60,000 nucleotides of DNA from Adiantum capillus-veneris (GCA_014529385.2 CM043963.1:68787912-68847911); one strand, 5' to 3'; shown: positions 38,281 to 50,899, counted from the stretch's first letter. Program-made: numbers and translations. Notes: generated from the sequence alone by a model not told the origin.

Positions 38281-39729
38281 GTTGATTGGCATAAAAAGTC
38301 CAGTGCATAGCCAACGGGGCTTCGACTTCCATGTAGAATGAACTTCCAATGTCCATACTCATACTCATACTCATAGCAATGCAATGTCCAATTTACGAAG
38401 GAGCCACCACGTTGAAGCTCTTTTCAAAAGTATGTTCCTCACCTTCATGATTGAAGTTGCCAATTTTAGTAACGTTGTTGAGCAAAAAGTTCCAATGTGT
38501 CGCGAATAGAGGTTTTAACTACTAAGTAAATTAAACTTGCCCACATTCATACTCAAAGCAATGCAATGTTCCATTTAGGAAGGAGTCACCATGTTCAAGC
38601 TATTTCCAAAAGTATGTTCCTCATATAATTATTGATAGGAAGCTTGAGTATGCATTCCTCAATGGAAAAACAAATCATAATCTACAATCGATCACTTAAC
38701 AGCTGCCTTTGAGCTACCAATAGGAGATGCAAGGAGTTTAATCCTATATAATCTCAAAGGCTTTCCTTTCAAAATGCCTCATGGGTTGTAATGTTAACTT
38801 ATCAAAATACTAGATATCTATGTTATTACATAGAGAAGGGATCATGAGGATATTGGTTAAGTATGATAAAACCTTGATAAGATACCAACACGGCTTCATG
38901 AAGAGCCTTGTGATGTTATTCCTTGTTTTTCCTAAGAAAGCTCTAAATTTGTTGCCCTTCCATAAATGTCTATCCTTAGTCAATGATGCCATTGCCAACA
39001 CTGTACTTTGTGAGGTAATGCTTTTTGAGTTTTTGTTCCTTAACATCATAGGCATTCACAATCAATAATGACATGTCATTTCTTGCAAGGCTCTTTTTCA
39101 TTGTTAGCAAGGTGTAAATGTACTTTTTCTTTTTGTATTGCACATAATAGCTAATCATTTTGTACAATTTACTCAAGTTGTTCGCAATCATATATTTTAC
39201 TTTATTAGCTCTTGATCATAGAATTGGGTAAAAGTTATCATTAACACTGTTTGGTTTTGAAACAATTGTTGATCATATGTTTTGGTCAAATACTCAACTA
39301 AGCACGTGGTGATATAGATACACAGGTTCATAGTAGGTCATTTTTCCCCTTTTGTATCTTTTGTAATTAAGGTCCACTTTGTAGTAAATCTATCGCTTAT
39401 TTGATAGTCATTTACTTCCTCATATTTCTTTCAAACAGGAACTCCTCTCTTCAAACATATAAATCGTGTACTAATAAGAGCTACATGTCTCTTGTACTCT
39501 TGTTTGGTTGCTTGTCTTCTTTTTTAGAAGCTCTTGGTTTTTTCTTGTAATGTTCATGGCTTTTGCCCTTCACAAGTTGTAGATTTGACTCCTTTTGGAG
39601 ACACACACACATGTTGTGACATATTGCATGTACAACAAGGCCAAGTATCAATATTATTGTATGATTTGATAAGCAAAGATAATTCTCGGAGGAATGCCAC
39701 CACCAACATTAGCATGTGAGTTTAACAAT
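38281..39729. other. AT-rich intergenic sequence
   Basis: No convincing gene. The overlapping 80-codon frames at 38810-39068 lie on opposite strands and have no known domain. Confidence 0.5.
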
Positions 39730-40169
39730 TGGGTTTGTGTAGAAGAATTCTGTATAGGAATTGACAGGGCCACCGAGTTCATCCTGAAGGGCGTCCTTCC
39801 CGGAGTGTTCTAATTTTGCAATCCTGAAAGATTAAGCTCTACTTCTTTCAAGGGAGAGCAAACATCAAGCAAAGCGTGTACGACGTTGATACTTGTTTCA
39901 AGGAAAGCAGGATAGGGAATAAGTGTAAATGTAAGAGACACGCAAAAACATGGCAAGTAGGACAGAATACTGCGGATCCGAAAGGAACAACACAGACTGA
40001 TCGCTAGAATTGTTGGAAAGAATGTACCATTAAGGTGTTTGCTGTCTCTGAACCACACTGAAAATCCTCCCTAACCAGAGAAAAAGAGCTTTCATCTTCA
40101 TTCAATTCAAAGGGAATAAAGAACCTTGCCTTTGTCGATCACAAAGCCGAACATTCCGTACTGTTCTTA
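39730..40169 (-). other. Probable 3' flank/untranslated region of the kinase/U-box gene
   Basis: Sequence immediately downstream of the U-box stop codon. It is less AT-rich than the flanking intergenic DNA. No clear AATAAA on the minus strand was identified, so the transcript end is not placed. Confidence 0.35.
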
Positions 40170-43100
40170 TCAAGCCAAAAGCAAACCGTTGTCATGCCAT
40201 TCTTTGATAGCTGATTGTATGGCGAGGTTGGGAATGAGACTTTTGTGACTAAGCTCAAGATTGGTCATTGGTGACCTGTTGTTCGTCCGTAGCCAAAGCT
40301 TAATAGCATCATGCTCGTACGTGAAACCATCCGCTGCAATGTGCGGCTTCTCCATGATTTCCTGTTTCAATATGAGATGCATTCAAATGTCTTGGTGAAT
40401 GGCATTGCCAACAAGTGACAATCAATCACTCTCATTGTCAAAGAAAAAATGCAACCAACATGCACCACAAAGACAGGCTATTGGGTTGCCAAGTTCACTG
40501 ATAACACATCTCATAATCTAGCTACTTCTGTACAGACCAGCCAGGCTGGTGAGCTTTTTGAGGAGCTCTGCACATCTGAAACAGGGGATGGATAGCTTGA
40601 AAACCCAATAGCTTCACATTGCTCAAGCAAAACCACATAATCAAAAATAAGAAAGGAGTGAGTTGGAACCTGAGATATGGGGCAGAAAAAAGAGCCTGGA
40701 ATAATATTCATTCTACCAGAGGAAGATGGCCCTGCATAGGCGACACTGGCAGCTGCCATATCTGCAACTCTCTGGAGACGTTCAAGTTCGGGAAGTATTT
40801 TAGTCTCCAGATTAGGGCGATGCTTCCTTCTTGGATCTGCACACTGCACACTCAAGTGGGCAAGAGCTGATGCTTCTACAAGAGGCCATTCACCTGCAAT
40901 CTTGTCAAGCACGTCCTCAACTTGTCCACAATCTAATGCTTCCTCAACTAAATCAGTAACCCCCATTGGTTTCTGGCCTGTCAACAGCTGCAACATGACA
41001 ATGCCTAGAGAATATACATCCGATTCACGGGTTACCAAACCCGTCCGGAGATACTCTGGATCTATATATACAGCGGTTCCAACCAGCACAGTCTCGTTGT
41101 AGATGGTAGTATTAAATGTAACATTGTTTGGTACTAGCTTAGCTACGCCAACATCACTGATCTTGCTGACAAAGTGTTGATCTAGCAGAATATTGCCAGG
41201 TTTCAGATCACGGTGAACAACTGGCTGAGGGCGTGAGTGAAGGAAGAGGAGAGCTGTTGCAACTTCTAAACAGATTCGAAATCGAACATACCAAGGCAAG
41301 GGAGGAGTATTGTCTTTACAATACAAGCGGTCCTCAAGGCTGCCATTGGCCATGTAATCATAAACAATACAACCGTGCTCAGGGCAGGCCCCAAGTAGCA
41401 TCACCAGGTGAGGGTGACGAATGTGAGCCAATAGCTCTACCTGGAACAGTACAGCACAACAGGAAATGAGACAAAACAGGAGAACCAGAAAATCGCGAAG
41501 CATACATGACCTAATTACAGACGATTGGGAAGGCAATTCAAAGAACATAAGACTCAATTGTAAACGATTGGGACGTGACATAAATTCCAATCCAATTTCT
41601 TTTGTCACTCACTTCTTTCTCGAATTCTTTGCGCCCTTGCGAGCCTTCTGTAGCCAAAACCTTGATTGCAACTGTCATATGATGTAATTTTCCCTTGTAG
41701 ACTGGTCCATATCCACCTTGCCCTAACTTGTTCTCTTCACAAAAATTATCTGTTGCTATTTGTATCTCTTGAAAGGTGTAATCTGAGTACTTCTGCTCCT
41801 TCCTCAACTTCAGAATTGCCTCTCGTCTTGCAGTAGCCTCTTTAGAAGCTCTCTCCTCAGCTTCTTTCCTCAGCTTGTCAAGGTTTAAAATTGTTTCTTC
41901 ATATCTGCGTCTTTCTGCCTGAAGTTCTTTCTCACCCAACTCTGCTGCCAATGCAGAAGCATCTGCCATCCTTCTTGTAGCCACCAAGTCATTTCGTGTG
42001 ACATTATGCTTTCTTACTTCTTCCGCTAGCCTCTCTTGTAAAATCTCTTGATCCCTCTGAGCTGCTTCTACCATGGCGCCAACTCTCTCAAGTTCCTTTT
42101 TGTAAGAAGAAGCATTTTGTGATGTGATCCTAGCCTCCTGCAAAGCGGCATCTAGTTTCCTTTCATACTCATCAATCTGTATGAACAATGGCAAATCTCT
42201 AAATCAGAGCTCGCCTTTCTACTGAACTATGAGCTGAAAAAGTACTCCACAGACAATCACCTTTTTCTTGCCATTTTCAATTATACCCTCTGCCATTTTA
42301 AAGTTGTTTGCTTGCCACTCTGCTTCCCTCTGAACCCAGAGTTGTGCGGATTGCTTCGCTTCATTCAGCTGCTGCTGCAGTGATTCGAACTCCAGAGCTG
42401 GAAGAGCCTGCATACACTAGCAAATCAGAGCAATTTCCAATGCATAAAATCCCATGATCCTCAACAAATTTGATATATACGTGATACACACATGATTGCT
42501 GTTTTGATCCCTTTTGGCTGAAATGATGCTTACGGAAACAAATGACACAAGCAATCAGTCACATGGTCACTGAAAAACAAGAAAATAGTGATGAGGCACT
42601 ACCATACCAGCCTTTGAATTTGCAATCCCAGCAAACTAACGCTAATGCCCATGGGTTAATGGTGTCAGCCATGGGTGAAGGAACTCAGATTTAGGGATGG
42701 AAAGCCTCGTGCACAGCCACAAAGAATAATTTCATTGATTGATTTAGGAGTCCAACATACTTATACCTCATTGGCGTTACATGCAGGGTTGAGATCCATT
42801 GGAGCATTTTCCACTTCATGCAAAGAATTTCGTGATGAAAATGCTTCAAGTGTGCTTGATCCGGCCAAGTTTTCTAGATCCAAGCTAAATTGAGAGAGTG
42901 CATCATAATCACTGCACGATTCCAAATCTGATGTATCCATCATCCTATGGTTGCTTGCATTTGCAGCAGATGAGTTGGCTAAACCGCTCAAGTCCTCCAT
43001 GGACGCGCTAGTAGGGGAGCCTTTTCCTGCACGACCAGTAGCCAGAGATGTTTTGCTTTCAATCCTAGTAACCAAAGGTGTTTTGTCATTTCCAGGTCTC

Positions 43101-43335
43101 TGCCAGTGATCAGCCCTACGAGATTCTTCCTGAAAGGGTACAGCCGCTGTAGCTTCAGACAACCTACTAGGAGGCATGGCTGAATGGTACCTCATCAGAA
43201 CTCTAGGAGAAGAACTTGAAAGGCCAACACTATCAGGAGTCCCTCGTGAAATATTCACGGAAGCACTATTTACCAATCTCGCATGCGAAGTGCCATCTTC
43301 ACCAACTAAAAAGCCCTCCGCTGTAATCAACTGAT
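40170..43335 (-). CDS. Protein kinase with C-terminal U-box (plant U-box/RLCK type), 5' end missing
   Basis: Five exons with consensus introns: 43335-42767, 42407-42261, 42176-41613, 41440-40670 and 40361-40170; all four internal junctions are phase 0. About 747 codons in order: a Ser-rich linker; a coiled coil (exons 2-3, QQLNEAKQSAQ... to KEAEERASKEATARREA); a kinase domain (GQGGYGPVYKG, VAIKVL, catalytic HRDLKPGNILLD, DVG instead of DFG, GTAVYIDPEY, SDVYSLGIVMLQ); then a U-box split by the last intron (FFCPISQ | EIMEKPHIAADGFTYE). DVG is normal for this family (Arabidopsis PUB33/PUB51-type). It would act as a cytosolic kinase and E3 ubiquitin ligase. Family members usually begin with a universal-stress-protein domain. 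That domain and the start codon were not found upstream, so the gene is incomplete here, or its first exon lies beyond a very long intron. Confidence 0.92.
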
Positions 43336-44030
43336 CTGCTTGCAAAAACATAAAGAAGTCATGCTTCACGCATTAAAGATTTTTGTGAAAAAAATTGTTG
43401 TTCACCATACTTTTTTAAAGACGCAAACAGGTGTGCATGCATTAAACCATGCGACGACATGCACTGACATGCACAACCAATCTGTAACAAAATATCCTTC
43501 CCTCGCTAGATGGCAGGCATCTATGTTAATACGCACACTTTTGGGCATGATAGGATCCACCTTCAAATAAATCCACCGTGTTCATAAGACTAGATCCCAA
43601 ATATAGTCCTCCCTAAACAAACATAAAACATAAAACACTGCTCTCTTTAGTCCTCCCTTTTAACAAACACAAGTGAGACTCCATCCGCCTCCGGCGGAGT
43701 GGCCATCTGCGATGTCAAAAAGACTATCAAAGATAGGCCACACCTCACAATACAAAATGAAAGAAAGCATCAAAAGTAAATAAATCGCTCTCTCATGGAT
43801 TAGTAGATTAAAGTTTTCCTCACCATCCACATGTACAATTGCATCTCATCTTTCTAACCATACGTTCGCACAAAGCTATCTCTTGGTACCACATTTTGTA
43901 GTCATAGAGCTTCTTTCTAAGTGATGATTTGGATTTAGCTCAAACTATCTCACACAACCATCATGTCGTGGGTATAGTGGCACTTATAGATTAACTCTCG
44001 TAACCAATCATGCCACATTACGTACTTTGA
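43336..44030. other. Probable intron sequence of the kinase/U-box gene
   Basis: Lies upstream of a good splice acceptor (polypyrimidine stretch and CAG at 43338-43336, minus strand). No exon encoding a universal-stress-protein domain was seen. If the gene has one, this is the start of its long intron. Confidence 0.4.
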
Positions 44031-44880
44031 GTGGGATTCCCGCTGCCTTTGCGACAATGCTACTTGTTTAGCATACGGTTGACTAAAGTAAGGCTTGAAT
44101 TACCTCCATTCAGCTTAGAACTAAATCAACTCCTAAACAACCCCAAAACTGCCCCCAAATTTGCCTTGAAACTTGCCCTCAAACTGTCTCAAATATGCCC
44201 CCCAAACAGCCCCAAATCAACTCCCAAACAAATACCTACTATTTTACCCCCAAATTCCTACTTTTTGCCGTTTTGCTTCATGTTCCGCCTGTTCCGGAAC
44301 GGCATTCCATTCCCGGCTCCGTTTCGGGAATGGGACTCGTCCGGAACGCCATTTCGGAACGTTTGGACTGGCTCATCCCACCGACTCTCCCCTTACCAAC
44401 TCAAGCAGGATGGTTTTTAAACCAAGCCAAAATCTCTGTCGTAACCAGTTATCAATCTAAATGAGCCAATAGCTGTCAGCAAATGGCCTATTTTAGAGTT
44501 TTTAGAACAGTAAGTTTGCAAAGGCCAACCCTATGTTTTTAACCTTAAAAATAGTCAAGCCCATTGCTTGGCGTTGTCACGTGACACATCCAACCCTATG
44601 TGTCCGTGGACAAGCTACAGCATGATCAGGGTTCAGTCAGTCCAGTCAGTCTAGATTAGAAGTGATATGGCACTTTTGTGAGTCTATTCGTAGACCGTGC
44701 ATGCCCAGTCACTTAGTGTAGATGCATATCCTCTGGTGGCACACAGCATGATAATCAATAATCCCATCAGAATCCATTAGAATCAGTTAGGGGATTTTTC
44801 CAGTGCATTTAGCCTATTTACCCTATTTTTCACTTATTATTTTTGAGTGATTTTCCAACAAAAGTAGGTAGGGCAATTTT
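44031..44880. other. Region with CCCCAAA-rich and GTTCCGG-rich patches
   Basis: At about 44120-44260 the plus strand is rich in CCCCAAA/CCCCCAAA words. At 44280-44362 it is rich in GTTCC/GGAAC words, including the palindrome GTTCCGGAAC. Three overlapping frames run through it because stops are scarce in such sequence. A related GTTCC-rich patch lies at 57821-57965. No domain recognised. Confidence 0.45.
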
Positions 44881-45640
44881 GCTAAGAAAATATATAAGCA
44901 AACCCAAGTTAGCACTCGATGGCAAAAGAGGCAGCAGGAGCACATGCTCAACAGGCACCTTCTCAACAGAACCCCAGCAGAACCCCCCCAAGAGACCTAG
45001 CGTTTTTGCTTCACAAGCCTAAAGCTAGCGTTTTGGATCAGATCAGCCCTGGCGTGTTGGTGCACAGCAGATCAGCCCCGGCGCCATCGCTACACAGCAC
45101 ATCAGCCTAGCGTTTTTGCATTTGCAGAACCACGGCGACAAAAGGACCAATTTCAGCCCTAGCGTTTTTGGTTTGCAGCATACCCTCAGCGTTTTTGCAG
45201 ATCATTGCGACGGAACATCAAGAACCACCAGCGTTTTCAGTTTTCAGCCTTTAGACACCGCAGATCAAGTCCCGAACCTAGCAGATCTCACCTTCTCGCG
45301 GCAGTTCTTCGCCGCACAGTCAGTTTCAGCCCGGAAAACGCAGATTTCAGCATCTGCGTTTTCAGAGCGTCGTCGTCGCATCGTCGCCATCGACATCGTC
45401 ATCGACATAAGAGTCAGAATTTAGCAGATAGAAGATTAGCAGATTTCAACCCATAGCGTTTTTGGACAGCAGTAGAAAGATTGCAGATTTTAGCCCTTAG
45501 GTCGACTTCGTCCTCACCATCGTCATCGCCGACATAGCCTAGACTTGCATCAGTCTCATGCATACCGTTTGTACCAGATTGTGCAATCATAAGTAGACCA
45601 CTCTCGCCGACGAGAGTGGGGCCTTCGAAGGAGGGTGTTA
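44881..45640 (+). repeat. LTR-like leader with a repeated AGCGTTTTTG motif
   Basis: A TATA-like ATATATAAGC at about 44889 is followed by at least six occurrences of (CCT)AGCGTTTTTG or close variants (about 44998, 45027, 45107, 45160, 45188, 45231, 45455), often beside CAGATC or TTTCAGCCC. It may be part of an LTR or retrotransposon leader. No second copy is available for proof. Confidence 0.4.
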
Positions 45641-46906
45641 CAACGTCTCTGGTGTTGTATCTCTCTTCTCTCTCTATCTCTCAGTCTCATACACTTGCAC
45701 GCACTGTGTCCATTCACTTTGTTTGTGATCATAGCATTCTCTCATTAAGAACGGAAGGCTCTCCCTTCCATAAGAACTAAAAGGAACCTTGAGCACAGTT
45801 CGGAGCACTCATCTTGAGCAAAGCGCAAACAACCATTCCGCTGCACCTAACAGGCGTACAACACATCATAAGAAAAGCGTCTATACAGTAAAAAGCCAGA
45901 GAGAGACATATTAACGTCAGTTTGAACGGGCTAGTCTCCTGCACATGGCCAATAAAACACCATACCAAACATCCAACCACAATCACAATAGCACAGGTAA
46001 TACATCGGTTCCTGCAAACCATGGTATATTAATATCCACCAAATAAAACCAAACAGTGCGATGTAATGAGAAAAACAGAGCCCAACTCAATGCATTCATC
46101 ATATCACCACCTAAGCGAGAGCAACTCACATGTTTGATATATCAAAATATGAGATGTTTCCGGTAAGGTACCGACCTGAGAAGTATCCCCATGTTCCACC
46201 AATTCCATAGCTATTCAGCAGACAGTCAAGCAAAGGATGCCCTCAAAAAAACTCTCTTTCACATACACACAATACGCAAAGGACAAGGCTAAGTGAGGGG
46301 CATAGAGCATCTCTCACCTCGTTTAAATACTAAAGCACCTCTGATAGATGTACTCAATAGCACTAGCAAGGAAAATCCATTCCACGTTTGTTCATCAATA
46401 CGTCAGAATCCTGAGGCTTATGATACAGGCGGCAGTTGCCATGGTAACTCCAGTGGGAGAGAGATGGAGCCATATACACAGTCGGTGCGCATGCATAGCA
46501 GAGAGAGCTTCTCAAGAGCAAGGTAGGGAGTAGGGTGTGAAATGTGCACACATGCCAGTAGGTAATAATGTGTTACATATATGGCGAGGCGCCCTATTTG
46601 GGGGAATAATTTTACCCGTAGATTTTACAAGAGGAGGCTAAGCGCCCAGTGAAGGGCCCCATCACATGAGGATTTAGAGGTTAAGCCTTCTAGTAAAGAG
46701 ATTTATCCCACGAAGATTAAGGGGAGAACTTTAATATTTGTCAGAAGGGGTCATGGATTGCTATGCATACATAGTAATTGCCCATTCCAGGTATTTTTTT
46801 GGTGGGGAAAAAATTCAGAACTATGTCAGGCAGTGAGACTTAGTTTGTAATCTGATTTGGTCTGGTGTAGAGCTATAATTGTATAAGTACTTAAATGTGT
46901 GTATGT
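45641..46906. other. Unassigned sequence
   Basis: Includes a broken CT tract at 45655-45685 and a segment at 45771-45860 that resembles the LINE-associated sequence at 20680-20750 (TAAGAACTAAAAG..AAC.TTGAG, GCAAAGC.CAA). No gene was recognised. If the kinase gene extends upstream, this would be intronic. Confidence 0.4.
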
Positions 46907-46952
46907 GTGTGTGTGTCAGAGAGAGAGAGAGAAAGAAAGAAAGAAAGAAAGA
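46907..46952. repeat. (GT)n, (GA)n and (AAAG)n microsatellite at the LINE-B 3' end
   Basis: On the minus strand the order after the LINE terminus is (TTTC)5-like, (CT)n, then (CA)n. It occupies the place of a poly(A) tail. Confidence 0.9.
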
Positions 46953-46969
46953 TTTTTAACGTCTATGTC

Positions 46970-46985
46970 AGGCCGAAATCGGCCT
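46970..46985 (-). other. LINE-B 3'-terminal hairpin
   Basis: AGGCCG-ATTT-CGGCCT on the minus strand forms a 6-bp stem. Compared with the AGGTCA/TGGCCT stems of the other copies, the A-U closing pair is replaced by G-C and a U-G pair by C-G. GTCT before and AGAC after can again pair. Confidence 0.7.
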
Positions 46986-47176
46986 ATGAGACAAATCAAA
47001 TGTACATGGCGTGTATGTCATCCGTCTTATCGGAAAGACAAATGAAACAAAACTGATACAAAACTGAACTGAAAGTAGGTAATGGAGTATCTGAGGAGGG
47101 ATGGGGCTCTATCTCTAGGGGTATATGCATGTCTATATGCTCAAGGTAGTACAATCATGAGAATGCATCAAGCTCT

Positions 47177-50100
47177 CTAGCTCCATCCTGTACAAATGGG
47201 GGGATGTAAGATGTGGTACATGGGCGGGGCTGGTGCCAAGGCTACCCGGATGAAATCTGTCGGGTCGGCCCTCATCTGAGCTACTCGCTCCTCAGTGGCA
47301 CGGCGCTCCCGGGCTCGGATCTCCTCGATCTGTCGGTGGTGGGAGCTCACGCCCCTGTAGCCTGTGACTCGTGGTCGTCGTCTAGCTCGGTTCACCTCCG
47401 CCTGTGTGAGTGTCACTCCTCTCTGAGTATCTGGTGAGGTAGGGGTGGCAATCCTCTGAAAGAAGTCTGTGAGCTGCGACTGTCTCCCCTCTGTCTGTGT
47501 AGCTGTGCGTGGCTGTAGTAGTGTGTCCCGATGGCTCTGTATCTCTAGTAAGAAACGTCCGAGCTGTCTCTGATCTCAAGAGTCCATGATCTCTCGGAGA
47601 GTGGGCTGTCCTCTGAATAAGGCCTCATACCTGCCTCTGATCTCAGTGTATGCTCTGCATCTACATACAAAGTGCTCCTCACTCTCCACCTCCTCTGTGC
47701 AGGCTCTGCAGACTCGCTCCTCCCTGGGAACACCAGTATGTCTCCCGATCTCAATCTCTAACCTGTGTGAAGCCACTCTCAGCTGACCAATCGCCACCCG
47801 TGAGCTGTGTGGCATATATGTGTCCATATAGCGTGGTCTCTGTATGAACCCCCCAGACAATATGGTGAGAAACTGGTCTCTGTAATCTGACATCCTCGTC
47901 CCCAAGCCAGGTGACTCCCAGACTCTCCTAGTGTATAGCTGCCACAGATCCTGTCTCAATACCAAGTTTCTCTCACTGCGAGAGAGGTGAACAGATGGTG
48001 AGTGGGGGTCGTACTGGAATGGTGGTAGGCTCTCCATGTCAAGACCGTGTCCCTCAAACCATGCTCTGACCTGTGAGTACCAAGCTCTCGCATGCCCACT
48101 CTCTGATAGCTGTATAGCTGCCTCAAATGCTCTACGAGTAAGTCTGTCAGGGGGTAGCTCTCTCATCCTCTGGATGAAGCAGACTGTCTGGAATAATGCC
48201 TCTACAACCATAGGTGGTGTGGCGAGCTCGGCTCTAATAATGTCATGTGGCACTGTCTTCTTGCTGCGGAGCAAGCGTGAGATCATACATACCTGTGGCC
48301 TCTCAAGCTGTGTCCACTGGTCATCTGTCAATCCTGGTGCCCATACTGCCGCCGAGTACATCAGGGCCGGGGTGACTAAGGTGTCAAAAAGCCAGCCCTT
48401 CGTGCGGGGCTCCTGAAAGTGTGCCTGGTGGCATCTCCGCTCTAGCATGGTTAGAGCTGCATAACCTCGGGTGAGCCTGTCAGCAGCAGCCTGCCTCATA
48501 GTGAAGGGTCCTGGTAGGCTGGTGAATGTGATGCCAAGATAGACATAGGAGGTGACTACATCAACCTGTCCTCCTGCTGCTGTGAAGGTGGCAGCGCTCC
48601 TCACTGCACTGGATGTGTGAAAGATCATGACCTTGGTTTTGCCAAGGTTCACAGTCAACCCCTTGTGTGTGCTGAATTCGTCCAAGGCCTCAAGATGGCG
48701 TTGCAAGCCCTCGGGTGACTCTGAAATCAACACAATATCATCAGCATATAACATGATGTGGACCGGAGTACCTGCCAAGTCGCTCCCCTCTCCCCCTGCT
48801 CGTAGTATGTAGTCGGAGATCTCGTCGATGTAGAGCCCAAAGAGTGTCGGGGAGAGTGGGCATCCTTGCTTAACACCAATGGTGCTAGCAATGGTCTCTG
48901 AAAAGCCGCCTGGGCAACGAACTCGACCCGTCACCCTCTCGTAGAGAGTATATATGGCCCAAATCATCTCTGTCGGTACCCCAATGCTGTGAAGGCGCTG
49001 GAAGAGTCTCTCGCGTGGGACTGTGTCAAAGGCCTTGCGGAAATCCACAAAGCAGCAGTAAAGCCTCTTCTTCCGCGCCTTTGCCCCATCAATGAGGCAA
49101 CGCAGAACGAAGATGTGGTCAGTGGTGGAGAAAGCTCGTCTGAAACCTGCCTGGCCTGGAGCTCGTAAACCCTCGGTCTCTGCGTAGCAGCTAAGCTGTG
49201 CCTCAAGTACTGCTCCATATAGCTTGGCCATCGTGTGGCCAATCATGATAGTCCTGTAGTTCCCTGGGTCCAGGGTGTCGCCAGATTTGTGGATAGGCAC
49301 TATGGTGTGCTGTGTCCACTCCTCTGGGAAGCCCTCCCCTATAGCCCGGTTGAAGACATGTGCAATCAACGGGGCTATAGTGGAGGCCGCATAAATGATG
49401 TGCTCACTCTGTAATCCACTGTGGTCAGCTGATCGTCTGTGCTGCATGCGGCGTATGGCCCTCTCTACCATCTCTGCTGTAAAGAAGGAGGAGCACGTGG
49501 GGCGTGGCTCATGTGGCTGTGGGATAGGAGGCTGCCCTGGCACCTCATAGAGGCGCTCTGCATAATCATGCCATATCTGTGGATCCTCAATAGCTGTGGT
49601 CAGACGTGGCTCGCGCAGGGTGCGCCATGCCGTCACGCTATCTATGCTCATGAATAGGCGGTATAGCTCAAGCTCCTGTGCCTCTTCGAATGCTCGCCGC
49701 TTTTGGCGTGTCAGCGTCTTCATATCTCGTCTGGCCTCTCTCTCTGTGATCTCTCCTAAGGCTCGCCGTGCACGGAGGCGTCGGTATAACTCTCTGCACT
49801 CATCATCATACCAGCGGTTCTAAGGTATAGTCCCGGGGGGAGGGGGGGTGCGTCCTGTGTGAGTGGTGTGTGGAAAAGAGCTAATAGCTGAAGTGTGGAG
49901 AACGGAAGAGATATGTGATGTGAGAACTGAGAGTGGTGTGGATGGGTGGAGGAGGCATAGGCCATGCTCGACCTCGGCTGAGTAAAGAGAGGCTAGCTCA
50001 TGTGTGAAATGGATGGTGGTGTGTGGAGTGTGTGCTGTGGAGCTATGTGGGATGGTATCTCCGGTGATGGAGAAAGAGAGGTATGTGTGGTCGGCTCCGA

Positions 50101-50899
50101 TGGGTATGGGTGGAATGGTGAAGGATGTGATAAGGTGTGTAGCCTCCCTGGGTCCCAGAATATAGTCGACTGTACTCCCCCCTCCCTCTGTAACTCCATG
50201 TGGCATACAAGTCAGGCCCCCTGAAGTGGGCCACTGGGCCATCCCGTTATAAATAACGAGACGGTGCTGGGAGCCAAGTCGAAGTAGGTGTCGTCCGTAG
50301 GCTGTGACTGGAGCTCTGTCTGCTGTGTCTCTCATAGTAGCCTCCTCATCTAGAGTGTGTAGTGCCTCTGGGTCCTCGTGGTCATATGTCTCACACTGCT
50401 CACTGCGCGTACGAGCATTGAAGTCTCCCATAAGGAAGACTTCACCCAGTGTGGAGTACTCCATAATCTCCTCCGTGAGGCATGCGTACGGTGACTCCTG
50501 CTCAATAGGGGCGAATCTGGAGCCTGTGGGAGCAAAGTAGCAAAGGGCAATGTAGACGATCCTGTCTCGTGAGAGCTCGAGGCGAATCCACATGTATCGG
50601 GCCTGTGGGTCCCGGGCAACAATCTGTAGTCTGCTGTGAAGCCCCTGTCTAAAAAGTATAGCCACTCCTCCTGAACCGCGAGTGGTGTGCTGGCGCATAC
50701 ATCCCCGATGTAGAGACTCCCATTGGAAACCATGTATCCGTGGTAACCCTCTCTCTGGGCTCTCGTGTGTCTCTGTGAGTAGAATGATGTCTCGACCTCT
50801 CATCACCTCCTCAAGTCTCTCTGGGTGTGTCCATAGGTCTCCATTGCAATTCCAAACCGTGACATGAATCTCCTCGTGTGTCCCACAGGCCGCGAGTCC
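47177..50899 (-). pseudogene. LINE-B ORF2: endonuclease, reverse transcriptase, zinc finger
   Basis: One reading frame of about 1240 codons runs directly on from the ORF1 stop. APE endonuclease: WNCNG (catalytic Asn 17 codons after the stop), LLTETHE, GSGGVAILF, GDFNART, GADHTYL. RT: KSGDTLDPGNYRTIM, GQAGFRRAFSTTDHI, FVDFRKAFDTVP, GVKQGCPLSPTLFG, YADDIVLIS, LGKTKVMIF. C-terminal zinc region: CRACTEEVESEEHFVCRC. Two internal nonsense codons are present, TAG at 49820-49822 (LINE-C has a Gln codon here, consistent with C-to-T at a CHG site) and TGA at 47576-47578; the frame continues past both to TAG at 47177. It would nick target DNA and reverse transcribe the element RNA. No ATG precedes the endonuclease. 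Confidence 0.93.
50873..50896 (-). promoter_or_regulatory. Hairpin just after the LINE-B ORF1 stop
   Basis: Starting three bases after the stop codon, CTCG pairs with a distal CGAG and TGTG pairs with CACA across a GGA loop, with a 5-base bulge (CGGCC) on the 5' side. Structures at this position stimulate stop-codon readthrough in known cases; here the function is inferred. Confidence 0.45.

Noticed and set aside
41441-41608. Start of the 365-codon frame ending at 40511 as a protein N-terminus
   Set aside because: The first part is intron. The splice acceptor at 41442-41441 joins in phase with the donor at 41612, keeping the kinase domain continuous.
45900-45945. Minus-strand GACGTTAATAT near a short CT run, resembling the LINE 3' terminus
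   Set aside because: The hairpin and the GTCTCATAGG box are missing, so the match is too short to call a LINE end.
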